Assembly (NCBI RefSeq): GCF_027257175.1
Contig: NZ_JAPFGD010000003.1
Span: 332,865 to 396,864 of the forward strand
Source: Castellaniella sp. S9
Lineage (GTDB): Bacteria; Pseudomonadota; Gammaproteobacteria; Burkholderiales; Burkholderiaceae_B
Length of the DNA: 64,000 nt
Direction: 5' to 3'
The notes beneath the pieces were generated by a model. That model saw only the letters and a list, made by a program, of their open reading frames with translations. It ran no database searches and had not been told where the DNA came from. A program made the position numbers and the translations under genes. Shown piece by piece: positions 9,362-18,399 of this stretch; position 1 is the stretch's first letter, and each line of letters opens with the position of its first letter.

Positions 9362-10567
9362 ATGTTTCGCAACCCCGCCATCCGATCGCCCATGCGCACG
9401 GCCCGCCGATACCTCGCCCGTGAAATCTATCGCTCCACCGCCGTGGTGCTGCTGGCGCTGGTGGGCCTGTTCATCTTCTTTGCGCTGATCGAAGGCCTGG
9501 ACAAGGTCGGCACCCGCCTGACCCTGCTGAACCTGTTCTACCTCCAGCTCCTCAACCTGCCCACGCACCTCTACGAACTGCTGCCCATCGGCTTGCTGAT
9601 CGGCGCGGTCCTGGCGCTCGCCGGCCTGGCCCAGCGCAACGAACTGACCATCCTGCGCTGCGCCGGCGTCAGCGGCATGAAACTGCTGGGCGCGCTATGG
9701 GTCATCACCATCCCGCTGGTGCTGGGGGCCTTCGTGCTGTCCGAATTCATCACGCCGGCGGCCGAACTGCGCGGCAGCGAATCCCGCCTGGCGCTGCTGG
9801 GGCGCGCCGACGGCGGCCGCCTCGAAAGCGGCTACTGGTTCAAGGAATCCGACGACCAGGGCATCACCCGCATCATCAACATCCGCCAGCTGACGGGCAA
9901 GGGTTCGGTCGAGGGCGTCATCCTGTATGAACTGGGCGAAGGCCAGGCCCTGCGCGCCATGATCGAGGCCGAATCGGGCGAGTTCAGCAACGGCGCCCTG
10001 GTCCTGCGCGAGGTCACCGAAACCCACATCGACCCACGCTCCACCGAGGCGCTGGCCGACGCCCGCACGCGCGTCAAGCCGCTGGCCAGCGTCACGCACC
10101 GCCCCGAACGCTCCATCGACACCTCGCTCACCCCCGAACGTCTGATCGCCCGCGTCTTGACACCGGAGCGCATGTCCATCGCGGACCTCGTCGACTACAT
10201 CGGCTATCTGCAAAAGAACCACCTGCAGACCGACCGCCAAGTGATCGCGCTGTGGCGCAAGGTCGCCTATCCCTTCACGCTGCTGGTCATGATCACCATC
10301 GCGGCGCCTATCGGTTTCATGCAGACGCGCCGCGGCGGCGTCGGCCCCAAGGTCTTTGCGGGCATCATTCTGGGTGTGGGGTTCTTCATGCTCAACCAGC
10401 TGGCCCTCAATGCCGGCATGCTGGGCGACTGGCCCCCCTGGGCGACCGCGCTGGTCCCCAACCTCGCCAGCCTCGGGCTGGCCCTGGCGGCCATCGCCGC
10501 CTCGGAACACCGCCATGCGGTGGCTGGATTCATCCAGCGCCACCGCGCGGCTGCAGGGGCGCCATGA
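9362..10567 (+). CDS. lptG: LPS export permease LptG
   Basis: Up to 401 residues. YjgP/YjgQ-family layout: three N-terminal membrane segments (VVLLALVGLFIFFALIEGLD onward), a periplasmic jellyroll region (about 130-280) and three C-terminal segments (YPFTLLVMITIAAPIGFM onward). LptG with LptF forms the channel that extracts LPS and passes it to LptC. The more usual family N-terminus is the internal ATG at 9392 (MRTARRYLAREIYRS), giving 391 residues; neither ATG has a clear ribosome site. LptF, normally upstream in the same operon, is not in this window. The 3' end overlaps apaH by 4 bp. Confidence 0.92.
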   Translation: MFRNPAIRSPMRTARRYLAREIYRSTAVVLLALVGLFIFFALIEGLDKVGTRLTLLNLFYLQLLNLPTHLYELLPIGLLIGAVLALAGLAQRNELTILRCAGVSGMKLLGALWVITIPLVLGAFVLSEFITPAAELRGSESRLALLGRADGGRLESGYWFKESDDQGITRIINIRQLTGKGSVEGVILYELGEGQALRAMIEAESGEFSNGALVLREVTETHIDPRSTEALADARTRVKPLASVTHRPERSIDTSLTPERLIARVLTPERMSIADLVDYIGYLQKNHLQTDRQVIALWRKVAYPFTLLVMITIAAPIGFMQTRRGGVGPKVFAGIILGVGFFMLNQLALNAGMLGDWPPWATALVPNLASLGLALAAIAASEHRHAVAGFIQRHRAAAGAP

Positions 10568-11412
10568 ACGCCACGAGCGACCCGATGGACACACCATCGT
10601 CCGCGGGATCGACCTGGGTCATCGGCGACGTGCAAGGCTGCGCGCAGGCGCTGCGCGCGCTGCTCGCCCTGCCCGAGTTGTCCGCGCCCGACGCCCGCTA
10701 TTGGTTCGCGGGCGACCTGGTCAACCGGGGCCCTGACTCGCTGGGCGCACTGCGCCTGATCATGTCGCTTGGCGACAGGGCCCGGTCGATTCTGGGCAAC
10801 CACGACCTGCACCTGCTGGCGGTGGCGGCGGGGGTGCGCCGGCCCGGAAAATCCGACACTTTCCACGACATCCTCGAGGCGCCCGACGCCGACGCGCTCA
10901 TCGATTGGCTGCGCCACCGGCCGCTGATGATACGCGCGCACGGCCACCTCATGGTCCATGCCGGCATCCTGCCGGCCTGGACCCTCGACCAGGCCCAGCG
11001 CCTGGCGGGCGAAATCGAGACGGCGCTGCGCGGCCCCGACTGGCGCGCGGCGATGGCCGACATGTACGGCGAGGAACCCCGGCAGTGGGACGATGCGCTG
11101 CAAGGTCCCGATCGCATGCGCGTCATCGTCAACGCCTTGACGCGCATGCGGATGTGCACGCCCGACGGCGCCATGGACTTCCACCACAAGGGTCCACCGG
11201 ACCAGGACAGCGAACTGCGGCCTTGGTTCACCCTGCGCGATCCGCGCGCCGACGGTGAAACCATCGTCTTTGGGCATTGGTCCACGCTGGGCCTGCACAT
11301 CGACGAACACCGGATCTGCCTGGACACCGGCTGTGTCTGGGGCCGCGCGCTCACGGCGCTGCGCCTGGGCGACCGCCATTGCGTGCAGCAGTCCTGCACA
11401 CTGTGCCGTTAG
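10564..11412 (+). CDS. apaH: Diadenosine tetraphosphatase
   Basis: 282 residues, full length. Metallophosphatase motifs are all present: VIGDVQGC, FAGDLVNRGPDS, LGNHDLHL and, late, VFGHWS. ApaH hydrolyses Ap4A symmetrically to two ADP and can decap Np4-capped RNA. The ATG at 10564 sits in the ATGA overlap with lptG, which rules out the much longer in-frame upstream extension. It ends 21 bp from the convergent plsC gene. Confidence 0.96.
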   Translation: MNATSDPMDTPSSAGSTWVIGDVQGCAQALRALLALPELSAPDARYWFAGDLVNRGPDSLGALRLIMSLGDRARSILGNHDLHLLAVAAGVRRPGKSDTFHDILEAPDADALIDWLRHRPLMIRAHGHLMVHAGILPAWTLDQAQRLAGEIETALRGPDWRAAMADMYGEEPRQWDDALQGPDRMRVIVNALTRMRMCTPDGAMDFHHKGPPDQDSELRPWFTLRDPRADGETIVFGHWSTLGLHIDEHRICLDTGCVWGRALTALRLGDRHCVQQSCTLCR

Positions 11413-11433
11413 GGGGCCGGACGGCCTTTGCCG

Positions 11434-12177
11434 CTAGTCCCGCACGCGCACCGCGTGGGCGATCGCCTGGTGCGTGCGGCGCGCAAGCTCGGCCCGGCCG
11501 CCGTCCCCGGCATCGGCGGCCAGCGGCGGCAGGAATTCGACCTCGACCGCCACGCCGCGGGCACCCAGCAGCACCCAGAGGTTGGCGACCAGCGTCTGCT
11601 CGCCCACAAAGGCGAAGCGCCCCGTCCGCCGCCCGTGCTGCAGGAACCTCAAGGCGATCGGCTGGACCGGGACGCCGGCCTGCAGGGCCGCCTCGAACAG
11701 GCCGGCATGGAACGGCCGCACGTCCAGGCCGTCGGATGTGGTGCCCTCGGGAAACAGGCCCACGGCATCGCCTCGCTGAAAGCGGTCCCGCATCTGCCGG
11801 CCCGCCTCGCGCACGGCGTGGCGCTGGCGGCGATCGATGAACAAAGTCCCGGCCCAGGCAACCAGCAGGCCGATCACCGGCCAGCGGCGAATGTCGCTCT
11901 TGGCGATGAATGAGGTGGGCCGCACCGCATCGATGACGAAAATATCGAGCCATGAAACATGATTGGCGACCCAGAGCACCGGACCGCGCACAATAGGCTG
12001 ACCCTGGCACTGCATCCGCACGCCGCACAGGCGCAGCAGGATCCGCGACCAGCCTTGGATGAGGCGCTGCCGCCCACGAAATTCCATCAAGGGGAAAGCC
12101 AGCAGTTCGGTCAGCAGGCCGGCCACAATCCAGCAGATCGTCAGCAAGGCGCGCACGGGGAACAGGATCAGCGCCAC
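11434..12177 (-). CDS. plsC: 1-acyl-sn-glycerol-3-phosphate acyltransferase
   Basis: 247 residues from a GTG start at 12177, chosen because CCAGGAG lies 5 bp upstream; an ATG at 12219 has no such site. An N-terminal hydrophobic anchor (LILFPVRALLTICWIVAGLL) precedes the acyltransferase block with NHVSWLD (the HX4D catalytic motif) and the substrate motif LFPEGTTSDG. It converts lysophosphatidic acid to phosphatidic acid at the inner membrane. It is last in a minus-strand run, 43 bp after ruvX. I remember pyrR-pyrB-pyrC between these two genes in related genomes; they are not here. Confidence 0.92.
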   Translation of the reverse strand: MALILFPVRALLTICWIVAGLLTELLAFPLMEFRGRQRLIQGWSRILLRLCGVRMQCQGQPIVRGPVLWVANHVSWLDIFVIDAVRPTSFIAKSDIRRWPVIGLLVAWAGTLFIDRRQRHAVREAGRQMRDRFQRGDAVGLFPEGTTSDGLDVRPFHAGLFEAALQAGVPVQPIALRFLQHGRRTGRFAFVGEQTLVANLWVLLGARGVAVEVEFLPPLAADAGDGGRAELARRTHQAIAHAVRVRD

Positions 12178-12220
12178 GGGCACTCCTGGAGGACGCCCGG
12201 CCACCCGGGCACGCCGCACA

Positions 12221-12631
12221 TCATACCCGTGCAGCCGGTATCCGCGCGTCCAGGTAGCGCTGCAGGATCACACAGGCCGCCACGGCATCGTCGGCGGCGT
12301 GGGTGCCCAGGATCTGCTGGGCCTCCAGGCTGGAGCCGCGTTCGTCGACGAGTTCGACGACGACCCCGAAACGTCCCTGGAGCTGATTGGCGAACCGGCG
12401 AGCCAGGCGCGAGGCCGGCTGTTCGCCACCGTCGAGCGTCAGCGGCAGGCCGACGATCACGCGGTCCGGCCGCCACTCGTCGAGCAGGGCGGCCACCTGG
12501 GAGAAACGCTGCTCGCGCGTGACGGGCGTGAGGATGCGCAAGGGCCTGGCCTGGCCGGTCAGGGTGTTGCCCAGCGCGACACCGATCTTGCGCGTGCCGT
12601 AGTCGAAGGCCAGCAGGGTTTCCTCAGGCAT
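12221..12631 (-). CDS. ruvX: Holliday-junction resolvase-like RuvX (YqgF)
   Basis: 136 residues. RNase H-like fold with LLAFDYGTRKIGVAL at the N-terminus, VIVGLPLTLDGG in the middle, ELVDERGSS and, near the end, DDAVAACVILQRYLD, supplying the conserved acidic residues. The family is linked to 16S rRNA 5'-end maturation and possibly junction resolution. The start at 12631 overlaps the end of yqgE by 8 bp, the standard arrangement of this pair. Confidence 0.94.
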   Translation of the reverse strand: MPEETLLAFDYGTRKIGVALGNTLTGQARPLRILTPVTREQRFSQVAALLDEWRPDRVIVGLPLTLDGGEQPASRLARRFANQLQGRFGVVVELVDERGSSLEAQQILGTHAADDAVAACVILQRYLDARIPAARV

Positions 12632-13220
12632 GGCCGGCATCGGGAGCCAGCATGGACGAGCGGATGCCGAGCTGGGCGAGCGCCGCGTCGTAGCGGTCCT
12701 CGGCCGGCGTATCGAACAGTATGTCGTTGTTGGCCAACACGTTGAGCCAGGCGTTGCGGGCGAGCTCGTCCTCGAGCTGGCCCGAACCCCAGCCTGCATA
12801 CCCCAGCGTCACCAGGATGCGCGCCGGCCCGCAGCCGGCCGCGACGTCCTGCAGGACGTCGCGCGAAGTCGTCAGCGCCACGTCCTCGCCCAGGGCGATG
12901 CTGGAGTTATAGGTGCCTTGCGGCACATGCAGCACGAAGCCGCGATCGGTCTGGACCGGACCGCCGAAAAATACGGGTGCATGGCCGACCGGGCCGATCT
13001 CGAGGGAAAGATTGAGGTCGATGCGCTGCAGCAGGTCGCCGACGGTCAGATCCGTGGGCCGATTGATCACCAGACCCAGCGCGCCGTGCTCGGTGTGTTC
13101 GCACACATAGATGACGGTATTGGCGAGCTCGCCGGATACCCTGCCGGGCATGGCCAGCAGGAACTGCCGGGATAGATCAATGCGGGGGCTGGTCTCGGGT
13201 GGATGCTTGGAAGATGCCAT
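12624..13220 (-). CDS. yqgE: YqgE/AlgH family protein (UPF0301)
   Basis: 198 residues. Family landmarks: QFLLAMPG near the start, VIYVCEHTEHGALGLVINRP, FFGGPV, RGFVLH and the late block LVTLGYAGWGSGQLEDEL. The fold is known but the molecular function is not; AlgH was first linked to alginate regulation in Pseudomonas. It is coupled to ruvX by an 8-bp overlap, a pairing seen widely in proteobacteria, and lies 48 bp downstream of the rubredoxin gene. Confidence 0.95.
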   Translation of the reverse strand: MASSKHPPETSPRIDLSRQFLLAMPGRVSGELANTVIYVCEHTEHGALGLVINRPTDLTVGDLLQRIDLNLSLEIGPVGHAPVFFGGPVQTDRGFVLHVPQGTYNSSIALGEDVALTTSRDVLQDVAAGCGPARILVTLGYAGWGSGQLEDELARNAWLNVLANNDILFDTPAEDRYDAALAQLGIRSSMLAPDAGHA

Positions 13221-13268
13221 GGCTGTCCCCTTTCGCGGACCTGATGTCCAAGCTCTAGGTTATCAGAT

Positions 13269-13433
13269 TCAGATCTCGATCAACTCGAAATCCTCCTTGC
13301 GTGCGCCGCATTCGGGGCAGACCCAATTGGGCGGCACGTCCTCCCAGCGCGTGCCCGGGGGGATCCCGTCCTCGGGAAAGCCCGCAGCCTCGTCGTAAAT
13401 CCACCCACAGATCAGGCACATCCAGGTACGCAT
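13269..13433 (-). CDS. Rubredoxin
   Basis: A 54-residue protein. It has the two iron-binding knuckles CLICGW (Cys6, Cys9) and CPECGA (Cys39, Cys42) with the conserved aromatic core WIYDEAAGFPEDGIPPGTRW between them. This is a single-domain electron carrier with one Fe(Cys)4 centre, cytoplasmic. The electron partner is not evident here; placement upstream of yqgE-ruvX matches other Burkholderiales. It is divergent from thiD across 151 bp. Confidence 0.95.
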   Translation of the reverse strand: MRTWMCLICGWIYDEAAGFPEDGIPPGTRWEDVPPNWVCPECGARKEDFELIEI

Positions 13434-13521
13434 CCGATTCCCTTACACTATTGCTATCGATCCCGGCCCGCCGACGGCGGCGCCCGGCCCGCCCCTGGGC
13501 CGGGCCGGGTGTCCATTCGAT

Positions 13522-13527
13522 TAGAAT
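13522..13527 (+). promoter_or_regulatory. Candidate -10 element of thiD
   Basis: TAGAAT followed by GGGG lies 58 bp upstream of thiD. The same hexamer with a following G-rich start region occurs before argJ, obgE and metX in this window. No clear -35 is visible 16-18 bp upstream. Confidence 0.35.
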
Positions 13528-13584
13528 GGGGTCATATTACACAAGCCGGCGGCACGGCCGCCGGCGCTCTCGTTCCAGCCCGCC

Positions 13585-14406
13585 ATGGCCCAAGCCGATC
13601 CGTCCCTGCACGCGCCCCTGCCCCTCATTGTCGGACCATTCGACCCCAGCGGGGCCGGAAGCCTCCCCATAGACGCGGTCATCTGCGCCCGGATGGGCTC
13701 GCATGCCCTGTCGGTGGCAACCGCCATCCACATCCAGGACTCGGCGGGCATCGAATCCATCCAGCGCCTGGGCGCCGACCTGATCGACGACCAGGCCCGC
13801 TGCCTGCTCGAGGACATGGCCGTGGGCGCGATCAAGATCGGTCCCCTGTACGACCTCGAGACCATCAGCATGCTGACCCAGATCGTCGCCGACTACAGCA
13901 ACCTGCCGCTGGTCCTGCAGCTGTGCGCGCCGCCCGAGGTCGCCGACCTCGACGACCTCGATCCCGAGGAAACGGTGGGCGCCTTGCTGGAACTGCTGGT
14001 GCCGCAGGCGCGCGTGGTGATCGCCGATCGCGGCCTGCTCGAGCAATGGGGGACCCAAGGCCTGCTGTCCTCCTCGCGCGCCGACGACCCCGTCGCCGCC
14101 TTGCACGAATTCGGCGTGCCCTACGTATTGTGCTGCAACACCGCGCTCAGCGCCGGCCTGGACGGCCTGGCGCTGCACATCCATGACCAGCCCGGCCAAC
14201 GCTGGCCCTGGCCCAACACCCATGTGCGCCGGGGCGATGCCGAAGGCATGCTGGCCACCCTCACGGCCGCGCTGCTGGCCCGCGGCCAGGAACCCGCCGA
14301 GGCCATCCGCGAGGCGGTCGCCCGGGGCGCCGCCATGCTGGAGCGCAACTTTCATCCCGGCATGGGCCAGCGCATGCTGCTGCACGCCGGCGGGCTGGAA
14401 TCATGA
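13585..14406 (+). CDS. thiD: Hydroxymethylpyrimidine/phosphomethylpyrimidine kinase
   Basis: 273 residues, ribokinase-like fold. The N-terminus PLIVGPFDPSGAGSLPIDAV is a recognisable variant of the ThiD start, and the C-terminal WPWPNTHVRRGDAEGML region replaces the canonical anion-hole GTGCT block, so this is the divergent betaproteobacterial type. It phosphorylates HMP and HMP-P to HMP-PP for thiamine synthesis. thiE overlaps its stop (ATGA), and thiC (28274-30187), which makes HMP-P, is elsewhere in this window. No TPP riboswitch precedes thiD. Confidence 0.85.
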   Translation: MAQADPSLHAPLPLIVGPFDPSGAGSLPIDAVICARMGSHALSVATAIHIQDSAGIESIQRLGADLIDDQARCLLEDMAVGAIKIGPLYDLETISMLTQIVADYSNLPLVLQLCAPPEVADLDDLDPEETVGALLELLVPQARVVIADRGLLEQWGTQGLLSSSRADDPVAALHEFGVPYVLCCNTALSAGLDGLALHIHDQPGQRWPWPNTHVRRGDAEGMLATLTAALLARGQEPAEAIREAVARGAAMLERNFHPGMGQRMLLHAGGLES

Positions 14407-15050
14407 GCATCCGCTTTCCCCGCGGCCTCTATGGCATCACCCCCGATTGGGCGGATACGGACCGCATGCTGGCTGCGGTCGAGCAGGCGCACGCCGGCGG
14501 CATGGCGGCCCTGCAGTGGCGCCGCAAACACGGCCGGCCCGCCGATCTGCGGGCGCAGCTGCTGGCCCTCAGACAGCTCAGCCTCGAGCTCGGGCTGCTG
14601 CTGATCGTCAACGATGACTGGCGCCTTGCGGCCGACGTCGACGCCGACGGCGCACACCTGGGCCGCGACGACGGCACGATCGCCCAGGCCCGGATGGCCC
14701 TGGGGTCGGACAAGATCATCGGCTGCTCGTGCTACGACCAGCCCGGCCTGGCCGCCCGCCGCCTGACCGAGGACGTGGACTACGTGGCCTTCGGCGCACT
14801 CTATCCCTCGCGGGTCAAGCCCGGCGCCGTGCGCGCCACCCTGGACCATATCCGCGAGGGCAGCCGCCTCGCGGCGGCCCACGACCCCCGCCCCGCAGTG
14901 GTCGCCATCGGCGGCATCACCCCCGACAACGCCGCGCCCGTCATCGAGGCGGGCGCCGATTGCATCGCGGTGATCAGCGCCGTATTCGAGGCCCCGGACA
15001 TCCGCTTGGCGGCGGCGCGCTGCACGGCATTGTTTGCCCGCGGCAGCTAA
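14403..15050 (+). CDS. thiE: Thiamine-phosphate synthase
   Basis: 215 residues, TIM barrel. Landmarks are GLYGITPDW at the start, [52 protein letters not shown] and [12 protein letters not shown]. It joins HMP-PP and thiazole phosphate to thiamine phosphate. It overlaps thiD by 4 bp, so the two consecutive steps are translated together; hemL follows after 40 bp. Confidence 0.95.
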   Translation: MSIRFPRGLYGITPDWADTDRMLAAVEQAHAGGMAALQWRRKHGRPADLRAQLLALRQLSLELGLLLIVNDDWRLAADVDADGAHLGRDDGTIAQARMALGSDKIIGCSCYDQPGLAARRLTEDVDYVAFGALYPSRVKPGAVRATLDHIREGSRLAAAHDPRPAVVAIGGITPDNAAPVIEAGADCIAVISAVFEAPDIRLAAARCTALFARGS

Positions 15051-15090
15051 GCCCCCTGTTTCTTCATTCACCCCTATACGGATCCAGACC

Positions 15091-16368
15091 ATGTCACGCA
15101 ATTCGGAACTCTTCGACCGGGCCTGCCGCGCCATTCCCGGCGGCGTCAACTCACCCGTGCGGGCCTTCCGCTCCGTCGGCGGCACGCCGCCCTTCATCCA
15201 GCGCGCCCAGGGCCCCTATCTGTGGGACGCCGAGGGCACGCGCTACATCGACTACATCGGCTCGTGGGGCCCGGCGATCCTCGGCCACGCCGATCCCGAG
15301 GTCGTCCAGGCCGTGCAGGCCGCGGCGGTGGGCGGATTGTCATTCGGCGCGCCCACCGAGGCGGAAATCGAAATGGCCGAGGCCATCATCGCCTGTTTTC
15401 CCTCGATCGAGCAGGTGCGCCTGGTCAGCTCCGGCACCGAGGCGACCATGTCGGCCATCCGCCTGGCGCGCGGCCACACCGGCCGCAACAAGATCATCAA
15501 GTTCGAAGGCTGCTATCACGGCCATGCGGACAGCCTGCTGGTCAAGGCCGGCTCGGGCATGCTCACGTTCGGCAATCCGACCTCGGCGGGCGTGCCGGCG
15601 GAATTTGTCAGCCACACGCTGGTGCTGGACTACAACCGCAGCGATGCGGTCGAGGCGGCCTTTCGCGAGTACCCCGAGGACATCGCCTGCGTCATCGTCG
15701 AGCCGATCGCCGGCAATATGAACATGGTGCGTCCGGCGCCGGGTTTCCTCGAAACCCTGCGCGAATTGTGCACGCGCCACGGCGCGGTGCTGATCTTCGA
15801 CGAGGTGATGACGGGCCTGCGCGTCGGCCCCGGCGGCATGCAGGGCCTGTGCGGGGTGACGCCCGACATGACGACCCTGGCCAAGATCATCGGCGGCGGC
15901 ATGCCGGTGGGCGCCTTCGGCGGCCGCGCCGAGATCATGCAGAAAATCGCCCCGCTGGGACCGGTCTACCAGGCGGGGACCCTGTCGGGCAATCCCGTGG
16001 CGGTGGCCGCGGGGCTTGTTACCCTGCGCCGGCTGCGCGAGCCTGCCTTCTACGACACCCTGCAAGACCGCACCGGCAGCCTGGTCCAAGGCCTGGTCGA
16101 GCGCGCCCGCGCGCATGGCGTGGCCTTTTCCGGCGACTGGCAAGGCGGCATGTTCGGCCTCTATTTCCGCGACACGCCGCCCACCAGCCTGGCCGAGGTG
16201 TCGGCCAGCGACACGCAGGCGTTCTCGCGCTTCTTCCATGGCATGCTCCAGGCCGGCGTGCACTTCGCGCCCTCGGCATTCGAGGCGGGCTTCGTCTCGG
16301 CGGCGCACGACCAGGCCGTGATCGAGGCGACCCTCGATGCCGCGGAGCGCGTGTTCGCGTCGCTGTAG
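15091..16368 (+). CDS. hemL: Glutamate-1-semialdehyde 2,1-aminomutase
   Basis: 425 residues, class-III aminotransferase fold. The N-terminus [19 protein letters not shown] is the family signature; the PLP lysine lies in [18 protein letters not shown] and the substrate region in [10 protein letters not shown]. It makes 5-aminolevulinate from glutamate-1-semialdehyde (C5 haem pathway). The ATG at 15091 is preferred over one 57 bp upstream because conservation begins there. Downstream of thiDE in the same direction, a common arrangement in this order. Confidence 0.97.
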   Translation: MSRNSELFDRACRAIPGGVNSPVRAFRSVGGTPPFIQRAQGPYLWDAEGTRYIDYIGSWGPAILGHADPEVVQAVQAAAVGGLSFGAPTEAEIEMAEAIIACFPSIEQVRLVSSGTEATMSAIRLARGHTGRNKIIKFEGCYHGHADSLLVKAGSGMLTFGNPTSAGVPAEFVSHTLVLDYNRSDAVEAAFREYPEDIACVIVEPIAGNMNMVRPAPGFLETLRELCTRHGAVLIFDEVMTGLRVGPGGMQGLCGVTPDMTTLAKIIGGGMPVGAFGGRAEIMQKIAPLGPVYQAGTLSGNPVAVAAGLVTLRRLREPAFYDTLQDRTGSLVQGLVERARAHGVAFSGDWQGGMFGLYFRDTPPTSLAEVSASDTQAFSRFFHGMLQAGVHFAPSAFEAGFVSAAHDQAVIEATLDAAERVFASL

Positions 16369-16439
16369 GTGCCTCGGTCGGGACGCCTGCGGAAAACCCT
16401 GCCGGAGGCCTGGAATACGGGGGTCTAAATAATCTGAAC

Positions 16440-16454
16440 TTCAAATTTATTGAT
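16440..16454 (+). promoter_or_regulatory. Candidate MarR operator in the regulator's own promoter
   Basis: The 15-bp inverted repeat TTCAA-ATTTA-TTGAT lies just after an AT-rich TAAATAAT stretch (16426-16433) that can serve as a -10, about 95 bp upstream of the marR-type gene. MarR dimers bind short AT-rich palindromes of this kind and usually repress their own promoter. Inference from sequence symmetry and position only. Confidence 0.45.
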
Positions 16455-16548
16455 GCAGGACAAAGACAGCGGACGGGCGCCTGCCTACACTGGTCCGGTA
16501 GGCTCCCCCCATGTCCCGCATCGGCCGTCTCGGCCCGGAGGTTCCGTC

Positions 16549-17079
16549 ATGACCGACTACACACAATACGCCGCGGTCCAGCACCAGGCCGTGATGCCGC
16601 AGGCCCCCGATCTCGAAACCCGCATCACCGGCCACGAGCCCGAGGATACCCGCCTGTGGCTGCGGATGCTCAGTTGCTGCAATCTGATCGAAAACGAGCT
16701 GCGCAGCCGCCTGCGCAGCGAATTCAGGACCACCCTGCCGCGCTTCGATCTCATGTCGCAGCTCACCCATGCCCCCAAGGGCCTGAAAATGAGCGAACTC
16801 TCGCGCCAGATGATGGTGACCAACGGCAACATCACCGGCATCACCGACCAGCTCGAAAAGGACGGCCTGGTCGAACGCCTCAAGGACGCCACCGATCGGC
16901 GCAGTTCGCTGATCCGGCTGACGCTCAAGGGGCGGCGCTATCAGCGCAAGATGCAGCGCGCCCATGAGGCCTGGATCGAATCGCTGCTCAGCGGCCTGCC
17001 CCAGCAGGCGCGCGCGACGCTGTTCGACCTGCTGGGCGAGCTCAAACTCGCGACCCACAGCCGCCTGCCCGTGCAATAG
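16549..17079 (+). CDS. MarR family transcriptional regulator
   Basis: 176 residues from ATG at 16549, supported by CGGAGG ending 7 bp upstream. A winged helix spans about residues 50-130 (GLKMSELSRQMMVTNGNITGI is the recognition region, DATDRRSSLIRLT the wing). Cytoplasmic dimeric repressor; ligand unknown. It resembles members that sense aromatic acids or their CoA esters, but no such catabolic genes adjoin. It has its own promoter with an operator-like palindrome and ends in a terminator shared with the argJ promoter. Confidence 0.88.
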   Translation: MTDYTQYAAVQHQAVMPQAPDLETRITGHEPEDTRLWLRMLSCCNLIENELRSRLRSEFRTTLPRFDLMSQLTHAPKGLKMSELSRQMMVTNGNITGITDQLEKDGLVERLKDATDRRSSLIRLTLKGRRYQRKMQRAHEAWIESLLSGLPQQARATLFDLLGELKLATHSRLPVQ

Positions 17080-17117
17080 GGCCTGGCGGCCAATCGGCCG
17101 CGACGTAGTCCCCCCGG

Positions 17118-17156
17118 CGAACCCCCAAACTCGATAGAATGGGGGTTCGTTTTTTT
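17118..17156 (+). terminator. Intrinsic terminator after marR, overlapping the argJ promoter
   Basis: A perfect 10-bp stem (17118-17127 with 17140-17149, CGAACCCCCA / TGGGGGTTCG) with a 12-nt loop is followed by seven T residues (17150-17156). The loop and the first base of the right arm contain TAGAAT (17135-17140), a likely -10 for argJ, which starts 17 bp after the T-run. Confidence 0.85.
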
Positions 17157-17172
17157 GACCCCAATCCACGTC

Positions 17173-18399
17173 ATGGCCATCAACCTGCATATCCCGGCGC
17201 GCGACGCCATCCACCCCGTCTCCGGCGTCCGGATCGGCACCGCGGCGGCCGGCGTCCGCAAGGCCGGCCGCCGCGACCTGACCGTGCTGCTGCTTGCCGA
17301 AGGCGCCACGGTGGCCGGGGTCTTTACCAAAAATCGTTTTCGCGCGGCCCCCGTGCAGGTCTGCGAGGCCCACCTGGCCGCGGGCCCCGGCATCCGCGCG
17401 CTGGTCATCAACACCGGCAACGCCAATGCGGGCACCGGCGAGCCCGGGCTGCGCGCCGCGCAACAGACCTGCAACGCCCTGGCGACCCACCTGGGCCTGC
17501 GCGCCGAACAGATTCTGCCGTTTTCCACCGGCGTCATCCTCGAGCCCCTGCCTGTCGACCGCATCGTCCAGGCACTGCCCGCGGCCATCACCGACGCGGC
17601 CGACGACCATTGGTTCGAGGCGGCGCACAGCATCATGACGACCGACACCCAACCCAAGATCCATTCCGCGCGCATCGTGTTGGGCGACACCCCGGTCGCC
17701 GTCACCGGGATCAGCAAGGGCGCCGGCATGATCCGCCCCAACATGGCCACCATGCTGGGGTTCCTGGCCACCGACGCCGGTCTCGCACCGGCCCTGCTGC
17801 AGCCCCTGGTGCGCAGCATCGCCGACCAGTCCTTCAACCGCATCACGGTCGACGGCGACACCTCGACCAACGATTCCTTCATCGTCATCGCCACCGGCGC
17901 CAGCGGCGTACACATCGAATCGGCCGACGACCCGCGTTACGCACCGCTCGCCCAGGCCCTGACGGACGCCGCCCGCGACCTGGCCCAGAAGATCGTGCGC
18001 GACGCCGAGGGCGCGACCAAGTTCATGACCATCCGCGTCGAGGACGCGGCCACGACCGACGAGGCCCTGCGGGTGGCCTATGCCATCGCCCATTCGCCCC
18101 TGGTCAAGACCGCCTTCTATGCCTCGGACCCGAACCTGGGCCGCATCCTGGCGGCCATCGGCTATGCCGGAATCGACGACCTGGACGTGGGCCGCATCCG
18201 CCTCTGGCTGGGCGACGTACTGGTCGCCCGCGACGGCGGCCGGGATCCCGATTACCGCGAGGAGGACGGGCAACGGATCATGCGCGAGGCCGAGATCCTG
18301 GTCCGGGTATCCCTGGGGCGCGGCCGGATCGCCGACACTGTCTACACCTGCGACTTCTCGCACGACTACGTCAGCATCAACGCGGACTATCGTTCCTGA
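17173..18399 (+). CDS. argJ: Bifunctional ornithine acetyltransferase/N-acetylglutamate synthase
   Basis: 408 residues from ATG at 17173; a TTG 18 bp upstream is inside the T-run of the terminator and is rejected. The autoprocessing site is present as [14 protein letters not shown], with the Thr that becomes the nucleophile of the beta chain (near residue 190). Further blocks: [18 protein letters not shown] and DGDTSTND. It recycles acetyl groups from acetylornithine to glutamate in arginine synthesis. The 3' end overlaps the convergent LysR gene by 13 bp. Confidence 0.96.
   Translation: MAINLHIPARDAIHPVSGVRIGTAAAGVRKAGRRDLTVLLLAEGATVAGVFTKNRFRAAPVQVCEAHLAAGPGIRALVINTGNANAGTGEPGLRAAQQTCNALATHLGLRAEQILPFSTGVILEPLPVDRIVQALPAAITDAADDHWFEAAHSIMTTDTQPKIHSARIVLGDTPVAVTGISKGAGMIRPNMATMLGFLATDAGLAPALLQPLVRSIADQSFNRITVDGDTSTNDSFIVIATGASGVHIESADDPRYAPLAQALTDAARDLAQKIVRDAEGATKFMTIRVEDAATTDEALRVAYAIAHSPLVKTAFYASDPNLGRILAAIGYAGIDDLDVGRIRLWLGDVLVARDGGRDPDYREEDGQRIMREAEILVRVSLGRGRIADTVYTCDFSHDYVSINADYRS

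Noticed and set aside
17155-17172. TTG start for argJ
   Set aside because: It lies in the terminator T-run, has no ribosome site, and family conservation starts at the ATG 18 bp later.
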